Notes under the pieces: model-generated
Database searches by the model: none
Told to the model about the DNA's origin: nothing
The model's input: the letters and a program-made list of their open reading frames with translations, nothing else
Translations under genes and position numbers: made by a program
Shown: positions 52,091 to 60,973 of the stretch, one piece after another
How positions within the stretch are numbered: the first letter of the stretch is position 1
Layout of the letters: each line of letters opens with the position of its first letter
Assembly: GCA_035653615.1 (NCBI GenBank)
Contig: DASRBN010000031.1
Span: 124,001 to 188,000 of the forward strand
Direction of reading: 5' to 3'
Length of the DNA: 64,000 nucleotides
DNA from: Ktedonobacteraceae bacterium
Lineage (GTDB): Bacteria > Chloroflexota > Ktedonobacteria > Ktedonobacterales > Ktedonobacteraceae

Positions 52091-53464
52091 CTACGAGGTA
52101 GCAGGATAGCGCCACAGGAATTTTCCTGTGCTTGATTGCAAGACATCCATCGTTCCATTGATGTGCCGGACATACATAAGCCCGTCAACCACCCTTGGAT
52201 ACCAGAGAATTGTAGCTTTTGAAGTATAATGCCAGAGAATACTTCCGTCTCCTGGTCGCAATGCTTCAAGCGAACCGTCACTTAGTGCGACGTAAAGGAT
52301 TCCATCCTGGAGTATAGGGGAATAACGAAAGCCAAGGGCATCCACCTGATGTTGCCAGAGCAGGGAGCCGTCGCTTGTCCGTAAAGCGATGATCGTGCCA
52401 TCAAATGTAGCAATGTAGGTAACGCCATTCGCTACCAGTGGCGCTCCACCAAATACCTCCCTTGTCTGGTACTGCCAGAGCAATGAACCATCTTTGTCCC
52501 GCAAAGCCTCGATTGTCCCACTCGTTGTGCTGATATAAGCTATTCCGTCCGCGACCGTCAGAAGCTCAAGTGCGTTTCCTGGAGAGGTGTACTGCCAGAG
52601 GGGTTTCCCATCACTCATACGCAGCGCCTGCACCTCATTCGTGCCGCGGGCTATATACATCGTGTCACCATCTATGAAAGGCGCCCAGGGGTTATTATCA
52701 CTGGGATCTGCTTGATAGCGCAAAATCCTGGAGCCGTTGCTTGCTCGCAGTACATAGACCATACTATCTCTGGTCAGGATAGAAGCCGTTCCATTCGCAA
52801 CCGATAAGAAGCCATCCAGGGGCATATCCAGGCCAGATATAAAGTACCACAGAAAAGAACCATTACTGCTGCGTAACGCTTCAACACTGCCGCCCTGACC
52901 ATTGACATAGACTATCCCATCCTTGACCAGCAAAGATGATGGCCCAGGAGGAGGGGTCTGATGTTCCCAGAGAAAACTGCCGTCGCTGCCGCGCAGGGCC
53001 GCTACACCCCCATTTGTATCTGTGGGCCATGCAATGTAGAGTATATCGTACACTGCCCATAAATAAGCCGTTGGGGGGAAGCCTACTTGATGTTGCCAGA
53101 GCAGCTTGCCGTCGCTTGTCCGGTGCGCTTCCAGCGTGCCATCTGCTGCCAGTATATAAGCCCTTCCGTCCGCAACCGATATATCATTGAGATGAGGTTG
53201 AGATGGGGCACTCGCACGCCCCGGGTTAGAAACAGTTGGCCTGGATATGGAAAATGAACCCGATTGGATTACGGGCAGTAAGATCAGCAATAATATCAGG
53301 ACGCTCATCAAACATATGAAAAGTCTTTTACGTGGAGTTAGGACTTTTTGCATAAACCCCGCTGCCGCGCGCGCAATGAGAGAATTGGAAGTTTGCTCTG
53401 GAGAGCCCAGATCTGTAATCTCGACTTCGTCTTGACCGGGTAAGTTGTTCTCGTCTGCTTTCAT
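52091..53464 (-). CDS. Membrane-anchored PQQ-like (BamB-type) beta-propeller protein
   Basis: 457 residues. A cytoplasmic N-terminus (1-45) is followed by one helix (FICLMSVLILLLILLPVI, about 49-67). An extracytoplasmic propeller of about 8-9 PQQ-type repeats then carries the recurring pattern V-DG-Y-----G-V-ALR-SDGSLLWQ (e.g. TIIALRTSDGSLLWQHQV, SVEALRSSNGSFLWYFIS). In BamB and related proteins this fold mediates protein contacts; there is no sign of PQQ chemistry here. It converges on the HTH-HATPase gene (16 bp apart). AAGGAAG precedes the ATG. Its role is unknown. Confidence 0.88.
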   Translation of the reverse strand: MKADENNLPGQDEVEITDLGSPEQTSNSLIARAAAGFMQKVLTPRKRLFICLMSVLILLLILLPVIQSGSFSISRPTVSNPGRASAPSQPHLNDISVADGRAYILAADGTLEAHRTSDGKLLWQHQVGFPPTAYLWAVYDILYIAWPTDTNGGVAALRGSDGSFLWEHQTPPPGPSSLLVKDGIVYVNGQGGSVEALRSSNGSFLWYFISGLDMPLDGFLSVANGTASILTRDSMVYVLRASNGSRILRYQADPSDNNPWAPFIDGDTMYIARGTNEVQALRMSDGKPLWQYTSPGNALELLTVADGIAYISTTSGTIEALRDKDGSLLWQYQTREVFGGAPLVANGVTYIATFDGTIIALRTSDGSLLWQHQVDALGFRYSPILQDGILYVALSDGSLEALRPGDGSILWHYTSKATILWYPRVVDGLMYVRHINGTMDVLQSSTGKFLWRYPATS

Positions 53465-53790
53465 AGCATTCTTCCTTACTTCAAGCGAGGCTAGTTACCT
53501 ATCTGGCTACTCGGTAAGTAAAAGGCACCTTCATAGGTACTATAAGAGATATAAGGGTTTATGACAAGACCTTAACAGGATGCTTTGTCGTTTAAATCCC
53601 TACATATGGGTAATATACTGATTGAAAGAATTTCCTTTAGAACATCGGTACTATAAATAATTGTAATCGTAGGTATAGAAAAAGAAATGTACAAAGAGAT
53701 TTTAAATTGATCGCTTAGTTTCGTCTAGTAATATTGATTGAATTGAATTTCGTATGATGGAGGGATTTCGTTCAAAGGAAAAAGAGAGAG
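53465..53790. other. 326-bp AT-rich intergenic region, no gene seen
   Basis: The region lies between the divergent propeller gene and the small zinc-finger-like membrane protein gene and so should hold both promoters. It is AT-rich (e.g. TATAAGAGATATAAGGG near 53538). No convincing -35/-10 pair or structured RNA was picked out. Confidence 0.4.
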
Positions 53791-53955
53791 ATGCTCATCA
53801 TCATCTACCTGTTCGTCACAACAATATTCTCGATCATTTTCGTGTGGCAGATAGTGCATCGTATTGCTCATCCTTTTGAATGCACCTGTGGCTTCAGGAC
53901 GCGCTTCCTGAATAAATTCAAAGGGCACCTGCTACAAAGCCATCGATGGCATTAG
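53791..53955 (+). CDS. Small membrane protein with C2H2-like zinc-finger tail (54 residues)
   Basis: This frame reads MLIIIYLFVTTIFSIIFVWQ (a single strong membrane helix, residues 2-22), then IVHRIAHPFE and a Cys/His motif: Cys31, Cys33, His46 and His51 (C-x-C-x12-H-x4-H), ending in SHRWH. The spacing resembles a C2H2 zinc finger with a short knuckle, facing the cytoplasm if the N-terminus is outside. AAAGGA and GAGAG precede the ATG at long and short spacing, so the ribosome site is only fair. A 67-codon antisense frame overlaps it but has no recognisable features. The gene call rests on a composition that is unlikely by chance. Confidence 0.6.
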   Translation: MLIIIYLFVTTIFSIIFVWQIVHRIAHPFECTCGFRTRFLNKFKGHLLQSHRWH

Positions 53956-54142
53956 TGGCTGCTAGCAACAGATCGGACGATTTAGCCGAGAGAGCCTATG
54001 GAGGGCGCGACCACAAGGGTTCATACGCGGAGGTTTTTGGAAGCGGCCTCGGCTACTGGTGTCCGTCCCGTTCCCAGAAATCTACTTATGCAAGTCCTTG
54101 TGGTCGCTCTCTCCCTCATTCCATATCCTATGGGCGTTGAGG

Positions 54143-55729
54143 TTACGGGTTATCCCACTCTCTTCCATCGCGCTGGATCAATTCATTGGCTTCTTCAGGC
54201 CCCCAAGTTCCGGCTTTATAGGGATAGATGGTATCGGGAGGCATATCCTTCCATACATTGGTGATGCTGTCGATGATGCGCCAGGAAGTTTCTACCTCGT
54301 CACGACGTATGAAGAGTGTCGAGTCTCCTAATATACAGTCGGCAATCAATCTTTCGTAGGCATCGGGGGATTCGATGCCGAAGGCGCTTTCGTAGGAAAA
54401 ATTCATATTCACATCTGCCAGGTGCTGGGCCGCGCCGGGCACTTTGGCGGCGAATTTCAGGCTCATCCCTTCATCTGGTTGAATACGAATGGTCAGGCGA
54501 TTAGGCACCAGCCCCTTCGTTTCATTCGGATTATAGAGCTGGTGTGGAACACGCTTGAATTGGATAGTGACCTCGGTACTGCGTTTTGGCAAGCGTTTGC
54601 CGGTACGGATGTAGAAAGGAACATCGGCCCAGCGCCAGTTTTCGACGAACAGTTTCAGAGCGACATACGTTTCGGTCGTCGAGTTGGGCGCAACCCCCTG
54701 CTCCTCTTTATAGCCCGGCACCTGTTGTCCGTCGATTACACCGGCTGTGTACTGACCGCGCACCGTATTCTGTTTCACCTTTTCTGGAGTGAACAACGGA
54801 ATGGCGCGCATGACCTTGACCTTCTCGTCGCGAATGGCCTCGGCGTCGAATGCAACCGGTGGTTCCATGGCGGTCAGGCAGAGCACTTGCATGATGTGGT
54901 TCTGCACCATATCACGTATCGCGCCTGATTCTTCGTAATATTCAGCACGCGTGCCGATACCCAGGCTCTCTGCTACCAGAATTTGCACGTGGTCGATGTA
55001 TTTCTGATTCCAGAGTGGCTCGAAAATACCGTTGGCGAAACGAAATGCCAGAATATTTTGCACCGTCTCTTTACCCATGTAGTGGTCGATGCGGAAAATC
55101 TGATTTTCACGGAAGACCCGAGCGAGTTCGCGATTGAGTTTTTGCGCCGTTTCCAGGTTGCGCCCGAAGGGTTTTTCAATGATGAGGCGTGCCCATCCCT
55201 CTTCGCCTTCCTGATTAGCCTGCGAGCGCGCAAGGCCGGCGCCACCGAGTTGATGGATGAGTTCGGAGTCGAGGGAAGGCGGTGTTGCCAGGTAGTAGAT
55301 GCGATTTCCTTGTGTGCCCCGATCCCTATCCAGCTGCTCGAGCATATCCGCCAGCTTCTGGAATCCCTCGCGATCATTGAAATCGGATTGGCAATAGAAA
55401 ATGTGCTGAGCAAATTCGTGCTGCGCTTTGCTATCGAGCTTATCATCATCGGGCATATATTTGTTGATCGAATCGATGGCCATACCGCGATATTGCTCAT
55501 CGTTCAAGGGGCGGCGCGCGAAAGCAATGATCGAGAATGCCTCGGGTAGGGGATGGTCGTGCCAGAGATGGGCCAGGGTAGGCAAAAGCTTGCGCTGCGT
55601 CAGGTCGCCCGTGGCACCGAATATGACGATCACACATGGTTCGGGCTGTTGGCCGTTCTGCCAGATCGTGTGCTGCTTCAATACCGTATGTTGTTTCAGT
55701 TGTGTTACCGGCTTAACTTCTTGTACCAT
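54143..55729 (-). CDS. zwf: Glucose-6-phosphate 1-dehydrogenase
   Basis: 528 residues. It oxidises glucose-6-phosphate to 6-phosphogluconolactone with NADP, the entry to the oxidative pentose phosphate pathway. The cofactor motif is IFGATGDLTQRKLLPTLAHL (about residue 38), the active-site motif is FRIDHYMGKETVQN, and the substrate region includes IIEKPFGRNLETAQKLNREL. The C-terminus matches the family (PYKAGTWGPEEANELI). ATG 55729 has GGAG at a spacing of 7; the GTG six bases upstream overlaps that site. There is no gnd, pgl or tal next to it, so it is a single gene. An extra Lys/Gln/His-rich 30 residues lie before the fold. Confidence 0.96.
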   Translation of the reverse strand: MVQEVKPVTQLKQHTVLKQHTIWQNGQQPEPCVIVIFGATGDLTQRKLLPTLAHLWHDHPLPEAFSIIAFARRPLNDEQYRGMAIDSINKYMPDDDKLDSKAQHEFAQHIFYCQSDFNDREGFQKLADMLEQLDRDRGTQGNRIYYLATPPSLDSELIHQLGGAGLARSQANQEGEEGWARLIIEKPFGRNLETAQKLNRELARVFRENQIFRIDHYMGKETVQNILAFRFANGIFEPLWNQKYIDHVQILVAESLGIGTRAEYYEESGAIRDMVQNHIMQVLCLTAMEPPVAFDAEAIRDEKVKVMRAIPLFTPEKVKQNTVRGQYTAGVIDGQQVPGYKEEQGVAPNSTTETYVALKLFVENWRWADVPFYIRTGKRLPKRSTEVTIQFKRVPHQLYNPNETKGLVPNRLTIRIQPDEGMSLKFAAKVPGAAQHLADVNMNFSYESAFGIESPDAYERLIADCILGDSTLFIRRDEVETSWRIIDSITNVWKDMPPDTIYPYKAGTWGPEEANELIQRDGREWDNP

Positions 55730-55896
55730 ATTCACTCTCCTTACAGAAAATTTATGCCGCTATCCAGAGTATACCTCACTCCGGCACATTGCGTATAGCA
55801 ATCTCGTCTGTTTTATCTTGCCAGCAGCAAGAAGGATTCATAATTATCACGTATCAGCATGCAATTTGTGTGAGCAACCTTCCTGCTGATTACTCA

Positions 55897-55996
55897 TCAG
55901 GAGTGCGCGAGGGATTCTTCGCTGCGCTCAGAATGACAGGCCTACGAGCAGACGTGTCATTCTGAGCGCAGCGAAGAATCCCTCGCGCACTCCTGA
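55897..55996. repeat. Perfect 42-bp inverted repeat, GAGCGCAGCGAAGAATC family
   Basis: Arms 55897-55938 and 55955-55996 are exact reverse complements with a 16-base spacer, the same spacer length as the copy at 23561. The outer 15 bases of each arm (TCAGGAGTGCGCGAG side) are not shared with the other copies, so unique flanking DNA has been copied into the palindrome. It lies in the divergent promoter gap of zwf and the GNAT gene. Confidence 0.9.
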
Positions 55997-56195
55997 ACCC
56001 AGGTGAACTCGCCTCGTCCAGGGAACTCATGGGTAATCACCAAACTTCCAATCGCTTGCCTGGATATTGAAAGATTGGTAAGATACGAGCCAGCGCGGTC
56101 TGATTTGGCAGTTCATCTCAATGATTGGAGGCCCTTGATGGGAAACGTTTCTTCTCGAAAGGATTTTTGTCTTTCACCATTGAGAAAGGATTATC

Positions 56196-56879
56196 ATGCA
56201 ATTGACCGATCGTATATTACTGCGCTTGCACGTCGAGGCCGTCTGGGACGTACATTTTGCTTCCCCTGTGCTCAATGATGTTGAGCTATCTGCCGAAGAC
56301 TCACAACTTTTCTGGAATCTCTGTGTGGCGGACCTGGCTTCGGGCCGCGTGTATATATGGAGACCCGGTGTGACCGCTATTGAACGGGAAGTACTACGCT
56401 TGAGAGCGGACGAAGCCCTGACATCCTCATCGGTTGGTGTTCCACTATCAGAAGTACATCGCGAGGTGGCTCTTTCCCTGGTTGCCGCCCCGCGATTTGA
56501 TAAGGCAACTGCCGCCACAATTGCCCGTCCTTTAACTGAAAAGGATCAAGCGCTGATTGAGGCGTTCGATCCTGGTTCTCAGGATTACTACTTTCATCCC
56601 CAAAGGCAACCACTTATCGGCGTGGTCATTGCAGGGCAACTTGTGAGCCTGGCTCATAGTTCCCGACGCACTTTAGAAGCCTGTGAATTGGGGATAGATA
56701 CGCTTGCTGAAGCGCGCCGGAAGGGATATGGGCTAGCAGCCACTATTCTGTGGACACAATCGATCCTGCAAGAAGGACTGGTTCCGATTTACAGTGCCGA
56801 TGCTTCCAATACCGCTTCGCTTCGCCTGGCTGATGCAGCCGGCTACCGGGCTTTCGCAAAGATTGCGACGCTTGAGTGA
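56196..56879 (+). CDS. GNAT family N-acetyltransferase
   Basis: 227 residues. The C-terminal GNAT part (about 140-225) holds PLIGVVIAGQLVSLAHSSRR, IDTLAEARRKGYGLAATILW (motif A, R-x2-G-x-G/A) and PIYSADASNTASLRLADAAG (motif B with the N-x-A-S-x-x-L pattern). The first 130 residues are a weaker related half or a separate domain. It would acetylate an amine using acetyl-CoA; the substrate is unknown. The layout resembles the FR47/GNAT_acetyltran group. AAAGGA is 6 bases before the ATG. A single gene, followed by a bidirectional terminator. Confidence 0.88.
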   Translation: MQLTDRILLRLHVEAVWDVHFASPVLNDVELSAEDSQLFWNLCVADLASGRVYIWRPGVTAIEREVLRLRADEALTSSSVGVPLSEVHREVALSLVAAPRFDKATAATIARPLTEKDQALIEAFDPGSQDYYFHPQRQPLIGVVIAGQLVSLAHSSRRTLEACELGIDTLAEARRKGYGLAATILWTQSILQEGLVPIYSADASNTASLRLADAAGYRAFAKIATLE

Positions 56880-56991
56880 TGAAATGCGAGATAGGAGACT
56901 ATTGGTCATGGAAGAACGATAGACCTGACTATTATCGATCCGGATGCTATCCACGTCGATCTCATGCCTGAGAAGGCGAGCTACCCGGCAC

Positions 56992-57032
56992 AAAAAAACC
57001 TGGCAGCACTATAGATGGGCTGCCAGGTTTTT
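56992..57032. terminator. Bidirectional intrinsic terminator between the GNAT and coiled-coil genes
   Basis: ACCTGGCAGC (56998-57007) pairs with GCTGCCAGGT (57019-57028). Seven A precede and five T follow, giving U-tracts in both directions. It lies 7 bases from the coiled-coil gene's stop and 113 from the GNAT stop. Confidence 0.9.
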
Positions 57033-57039
57033 GGTAATA

Positions 57040-58050
57040 TTACTTAGCTCCTGCCTTCACGGGAGACTTATCAGGGAGATTTGGATTGGGCAACTTCACC
57101 GTTACTTTGTCGCTCTGTTTTTTGCTTGCCCCACGTGTACGGTTCATAACGCGCGTACTTGCAAGATAATAGGTCAGAGCGATACAAAGCGCAACCGGTA
57201 AGAATAGATAGAATGCGAGCGGAAGGCCTAACGCGTGTAAAATCAATTGCAGGGTAGGTAGTACAAGGAGCATGATGGCCGCGATTAAAGTGAAACCCGC
57301 GACCCAGCGGATTTTCAGTTGTTTCTCCAGCACTTTATGACGCAGCAGCGCCTGCTCGCGTATACTGTTCTGGAGTTTAATCAGATTCTGTCGCTCCTGG
57401 TGAATAGCTTCCCGCTCGCTTGCAAGTTCTTGCTCAAGTAGTTGGGCTTTATGCTGCGCCTGGCGCATTAGCCTCAGGACCTCAGCTACATGCTGGTCCT
57501 CGATCTGTTTGACTTGCAATTCCAGCGTCTTTACCACATCATGCAATATTGGCGGAGTGTGATCAGGAGAGAGTACCAGCGTGCTGGCGGCCTCTGATAC
57601 CAGTGACTGAGCTTCCTCTTCAACTTTTTGATGGAAAGAGTGGTAAAGCTCCTGGTAGCGGCGCTCCAGGTTCGCGTTGATTTCCTGCAACTGTTTCTGC
57701 TCTTCCATCATATCGCGCAGTTGTTCCTGGTATTGTTCGATCTCCACCTGCTGCGTATTGCGAATCGAAGCGTTTTCCCGCTCTAGCTGTTTTATAGCTT
57801 GCTTATACTCAGCGAGCAGGCGCTCCATATCTTCCAGGTCCCAGCGCAGGCGCTTGTTCTCCTCACGCAGATGGGCCAGTTGACGTGCGGCCAGTTTTCC
57901 TGCCGGTGGCGTTTCGCTATTGATGCGCGGCAGGATGTCTGTCTGCCTCTGGCGTTTCTCGTTGATGATTTCCCGGCGTGCAGCAATACGTGCTGATCGG
58001 TCATACGGTCCTGTTGTAGTATCGGTAGTATCTTCCGGCGATAACATCAT
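57040..58050 (-). CDS. Coiled-coil membrane protein of unknown function
   Basis: About 336 residues. A basic N-terminus (DRSARIAARREIINEKRQRQ) is followed by a long heptad-rich coiled coil (about residues 60-250, e.g. LAHLREENKRLRWDLEDMER, and QLLEQELASEREAIHQERQN). Two membrane helices lie near 255-310 (WVAGFTLIAAIMLLVLPTLQ and LAFYLFLPVALCIALTYYLA), and the tail is basic. The coiled coil is expected in the cytoplasm. No family was recognised. ATG 58050 (or 58047) follows GGGAG; a frame extending to 58173 has an unlikely Cys-rich start. A possible role is scaffold or cell-envelope organisation (guess). Confidence 0.75.
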   Translation of the reverse strand: MMLSPEDTTDTTTGPYDRSARIAARREIINEKRQRQTDILPRINSETPPAGKLAARQLAHLREENKRLRWDLEDMERLLAEYKQAIKQLERENASIRNTQQVEIEQYQEQLRDMMEEQKQLQEINANLERRYQELYHSFHQKVEEEAQSLVSEAASTLVLSPDHTPPILHDVVKTLELQVKQIEDQHVAEVLRLMRQAQHKAQLLEQELASEREAIHQERQNLIKLQNSIREQALLRHKVLEKQLKIRWVAGFTLIAAIMLLVLPTLQLILHALGLPLAFYLFLPVALCIALTYYLASTRVMNRTRGASKKQSDKVTVKLPNPNLPDKSPVKAGAK

Positions 58051-58219
58051 CGGCTCCCTTGCATGGTTATCTGACAATAGGTAGCAGCATATGCACGCGA
58101 GACATGCGCAACTTGCATCTACGGTAAAAAATCTCCCTGCTCCAATTATGCATAGATAATTGGAATTTTGCAAGGCTTTTTCCTGGATAAATTGGAATTG
58201 TAACTCTTGCGCTGCTATT

Positions 58220-58486
58220 TCAAGCCATTTTCAAGCAACCATGCCCGTGGGGAAAATCGTTGCCGAGGTGCAGGGCGAGGAATTGTTGCAGCACATGAAT
58301 ATATCCTTGCGGGTCATGCGCATATGCATCACAATGCGCGGCATCCTCTACCAGATATGTTTCAAGAGAAATGCCGCAAGCTCTGGCCTGCTTCGCGATT
58401 TGATAGGCATGGCTGATGGGGACGGCTTCGTCTTTCATGCCGTGAATGAGCAGGATAGGTGGGTGCCTGTAGGTAATCACCAGATA
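58220..58486 (-). pseudogene. Truncated alpha/beta hydrolase C-terminal remnant
   Basis: The reverse frame gives HPPILLIHGMKDEAVPISHA, then YQIAKQARACGISLETYLVE and DAAHCDAYAHDPQGYIHVLQ. This is the end of a serine hydrolase (dienelactone hydrolase/S9 type), with the acid Asp in HGMKDEAVP and the catalytic His in AAHCDAY. The nucleophile half is absent: upstream of about 58486 the frame becomes unrelated and runs into the LysE gene. The family-like part is just 85-90 residues, so it cannot be an active enzyme. It probably arose by a deletion that joined the LysE 3' end to the hydrolase. Confidence 0.7.
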
Positions 58487-58512
58487 CAGGATGGCCCTAC
58501 CCAGCAGGGGAC

Positions 58513-59172
58513 TCAACGTGTGGGTTTTAAGGCAGGCAGAAGCTGGTGTTCTAACCAGTCTTGCACGGTAATCCAGAGAACACGAATGCCAAAATAGCCG
58601 AGCGCAAGGCCACACAGGGCGTTGATCCAGCGAAATAGGGCCGGATGAATCCACCTGCGTCCCCAGCGCACAATGGCGCTGATTCCGATGCACCAGAGTA
58701 CCGCCCCCAGGAAGAAACCGGCGAAGAAATACAAAAACTGCCAGCCGGTTATCCCTGAAGCAACGACACTGCTTCCCAGGCCTGTCCAGAACGCGAGTCC
58801 TACCGGATTGGCCAGACCAAACACAACGCCGGTGGCGAAATCTCCCCGCGTGGTGGATACCTTATCTGAGGAAACGTGCTGGCGTGTAAAGGCTTCGGAG
58901 AGCGCTAACCATGCCAGGCGTAATAGGAAGAAGCCACCGGTGAGCCCGAGTATTATCTCAACCGCCAGGTAGCGGGTCAGGAATGTTACACCGGTTAATG
59001 CGAGTATTGCCCACAACGAGTCTCCGATCAGCGAACCGGTTTCAACCAGCAGGACTGAACGGCTGCCCCAGGCGATCCCACGACGTATAGCTTCCGTATT
59101 AACCGCGCCCGGTGCGGCGGCGTAGGCAATGCCCAACCCAATAGCTGTAGCAATCAGGGTGATTGGTATCAT
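58513..59172 (-). CDS. LysE/RhtB family amino acid exporter
   Basis: 219 residues and six predicted helices. It opens with the family's conserved GLGIAYAAAPGAVNTEAIRR-type A-P-G-P/A motif and continues TGSLIGDSLWAILALTGVTF and VVFGLANPVGLAFWTGLGS, the second-half N-P motif. It exports amino acids or small cations. The stop is about 27 bp from the truncated hydrolase. No Lrp- or ArgP-type regulator is adjacent. Confidence 0.9.
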   Translation of the reverse strand: MIPITLIATAIGLGIAYAAAPGAVNTEAIRRGIAWGSRSVLLVETGSLIGDSLWAILALTGVTFLTRYLAVEIILGLTGGFFLLRLAWLALSEAFTRQHVSSDKVSTTRGDFATGVVFGLANPVGLAFWTGLGSSVVASGITGWQFLYFFAGFFLGAVLWCIGISAIVRWGRRWIHPALFRWINALCGLALGYFGIRVLWITVQDWLEHQLLPALKPTR

Positions 59173-59256
59173 CTTTGGTCCTCATTCCATCGTATGTTTT
59201 AGCTTTTCGTATTTCGGCGGTAATCCTGTAATGTCTGTATTCGATGTGGCTCCTGG

Positions 59257-60855
59257 TTATTTCTTTCGTTTTCTACCGCTGAAGCCAAATAGCAATTTGA
59301 TTACCTGCTTGTAGAGAGGCAACTGCCATTGGTGATAGGGGAACCACCAGAGTTCGCGTTTCAGTGGCAGCTGGATGCGCTCACCCATGATGTGGCGTAC
59401 CTGGCAGAACTCCTTCAGACCTGTTGCCCCGCCGTGTACGCGTCCGATGCCCGATTGCTTTACACCACCCCAGGGAGCCTCCGGCGCTGAATAGGCCGCG
59501 ATCACATCGTTGATCATCACAGTGCCTGCCTCCAGGCGCCTGGCGATGCTATCCGCGTGTTTGCTATCCTTACTGAAGACATAGGCATCCAGGCCATAGT
59601 TGCTGTCATTTGCCAGGCGGATAGCTTCTTCATCGTCCTCAACCACCGTGATGGGCAGGAGCGGTCCAAAGGTTTCATTGCGCATCACTTCCATATCAGC
59701 ATTGACATCTGTAAGGATGGTTGGTTCGTAAAATGGGCCTGTGAGATTCTCGGGCCGGTGTCCGCCGAACAAGATGCTGGCCCCTTTACTGACCGCGTCC
59801 TGCACCTGGCGTTCGACCACCTGAACCTGGCGTTCATGCACCATAGAGCCAATATCGACATCTTCGCCAGCAGCGGCATTGCCGACGCGCAGTTTCCGTG
59901 TCAGCTCAATCGTGCGGCCAATAAAGGCGTCGGCTATACTTTTGTGGACGTAGACGCGCTCAACCGATGCGCAAATCTGCCCGCAGTTGGCAAATGCGCC
60001 CCAGACAGCTGCCTGCGCCGCTCGCTCAATATCGGCGTCAGCACAAACGATCATAGGGTCTTTGCCGCCCAGTTCGAAGATCACCGGTGTCAGATTATCG
60101 GCGGCGGCGCGCATGATATGGCGAGCCGTTACGCCGCCTCCCGTGAAGCAAATTTTGTCGACCCCGCTTTTCACCAGCGCGGCGCCGGTTTTGCCATCCC
60201 CATGGATAACCTGGAAAACGTACTGCGGCAGATCGACGGCGGCAAATAAGTCGGCGATGACCTGGCCGCATTGTGGTGTCAGTTCCGAGGGTTTGAGGAT
60301 GACTGCATTGCCCGCGATAAGCGCGGTGACGACCTCAGAGAGGCCGAGTACGAATGGGAAGTTCCAGGGCGAAATGATGCCGATGACTCCCAGGGGAGCA
60401 TAGTGGATGTAGCTCTTGCGATGCTTCAGCAGGTGCAGTGGAACCGGTTCATCCGCCAGCATTTTCTCCGCATGCTTGACATAATAGTTAATGAAATCGG
60501 CAGCCGCCATGATCTCATTCAACAGTGCTTCGATGCGCGGTTTGCCTACCTCCTGCGAAATCATGTTGGCGATTTCGTCTGTACGTTTCAGCATGGCGTC
60601 ACGAAATCGAATCAAATATTCGCCGCGCTCCTTAAATGTCAGCCCGCTCCAGGCTGCTTGAGCGGCACGCGCATTCGCGACGGCCTCTTTTACGGCTGTC
60701 TCGTCAGCAACAGGAAGCTCCGCAATCACTTTACCGGTAGTCGCGTTATAGGCCGCAAGAACATTATTAGAGGTATTTTCCTGATTCTGTTGCTTCCCTT
60801 CCTGGATACTGGAAGCGATGTGCGAAGTATTTGAGGGCTGTTGTTCGATTGCCAT
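59257..60855 (-). CDS. NAD(P)-dependent aldehyde dehydrogenase
   Basis: 532 residues of the ALDH superfamily. It shows the cofactor region ISPWNFPFVLGLSEVVTALI and KPSELTPQCG, the catalytic Glu in FELGGKDPMIVCADADIERA, the catalytic Cys in NCGQICASVERVYV and the FGPLLPITVV motif. Motifs are close to succinate-semialdehyde/general aliphatic ALDHs. Two ends are longer than usual: about 25 polar N-terminal residues and about 45 C-terminal residues (after GLKEFCQVRHI), ending in an aromatic, basic tail, WWFPYHQWQLPLYKQVIKLL and then FGFSGRKRKK, which may be amphipathic and touch the membrane. ATG 60855 is preferred. Confidence 0.93.
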   Translation of the reverse strand: MAIEQQPSNTSHIASSIQEGKQQNQENTSNNVLAAYNATTGKVIAELPVADETAVKEAVANARAAQAAWSGLTFKERGEYLIRFRDAMLKRTDEIANMISQEVGKPRIEALLNEIMAAADFINYYVKHAEKMLADEPVPLHLLKHRKSYIHYAPLGVIGIISPWNFPFVLGLSEVVTALIAGNAVILKPSELTPQCGQVIADLFAAVDLPQYVFQVIHGDGKTGAALVKSGVDKICFTGGGVTARHIMRAAADNLTPVIFELGGKDPMIVCADADIERAAQAAVWGAFANCGQICASVERVYVHKSIADAFIGRTIELTRKLRVGNAAAGEDVDIGSMVHERQVQVVERQVQDAVSKGASILFGGHRPENLTGPFYEPTILTDVNADMEVMRNETFGPLLPITVVEDDEEAIRLANDSNYGLDAYVFSKDSKHADSIARRLEAGTVMINDVIAAYSAPEAPWGGVKQSGIGRVHGGATGLKEFCQVRHIMGERIQLPLKRELWWFPYHQWQLPLYKQVIKLLFGFSGRKRKK

Positions 60856-60973
60856 GTGGAACTTTCTCCATTCGTCACGATGCAAGCTCTTATTTCAAAT
60901 GTATTAAAGAGAACGGCGGCCATATGCTGTTACTATAGCATAGGCCGCCGCTCGAGGTCAAAAGCTCAAAAGC

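Noticed and set aside
53725-53928. 67-codon reverse frame antisense to the small membrane protein
   Set aside because: The opposite strand gives a membrane helix and a regular Cys/His motif, which explains the region better; this frame has no ribosome site or motif.
54983-55549. 188-codon forward frame antisense to zwf
   Set aside because: The reverse strand encodes the full glucose-6-phosphate dehydrogenase core here.
59557-60249. 230-codon forward frame antisense to the aldehyde dehydrogenase gene
   Set aside because: A shadow of a strongly biased coding strand; the reverse strand has all ALDH motifs.
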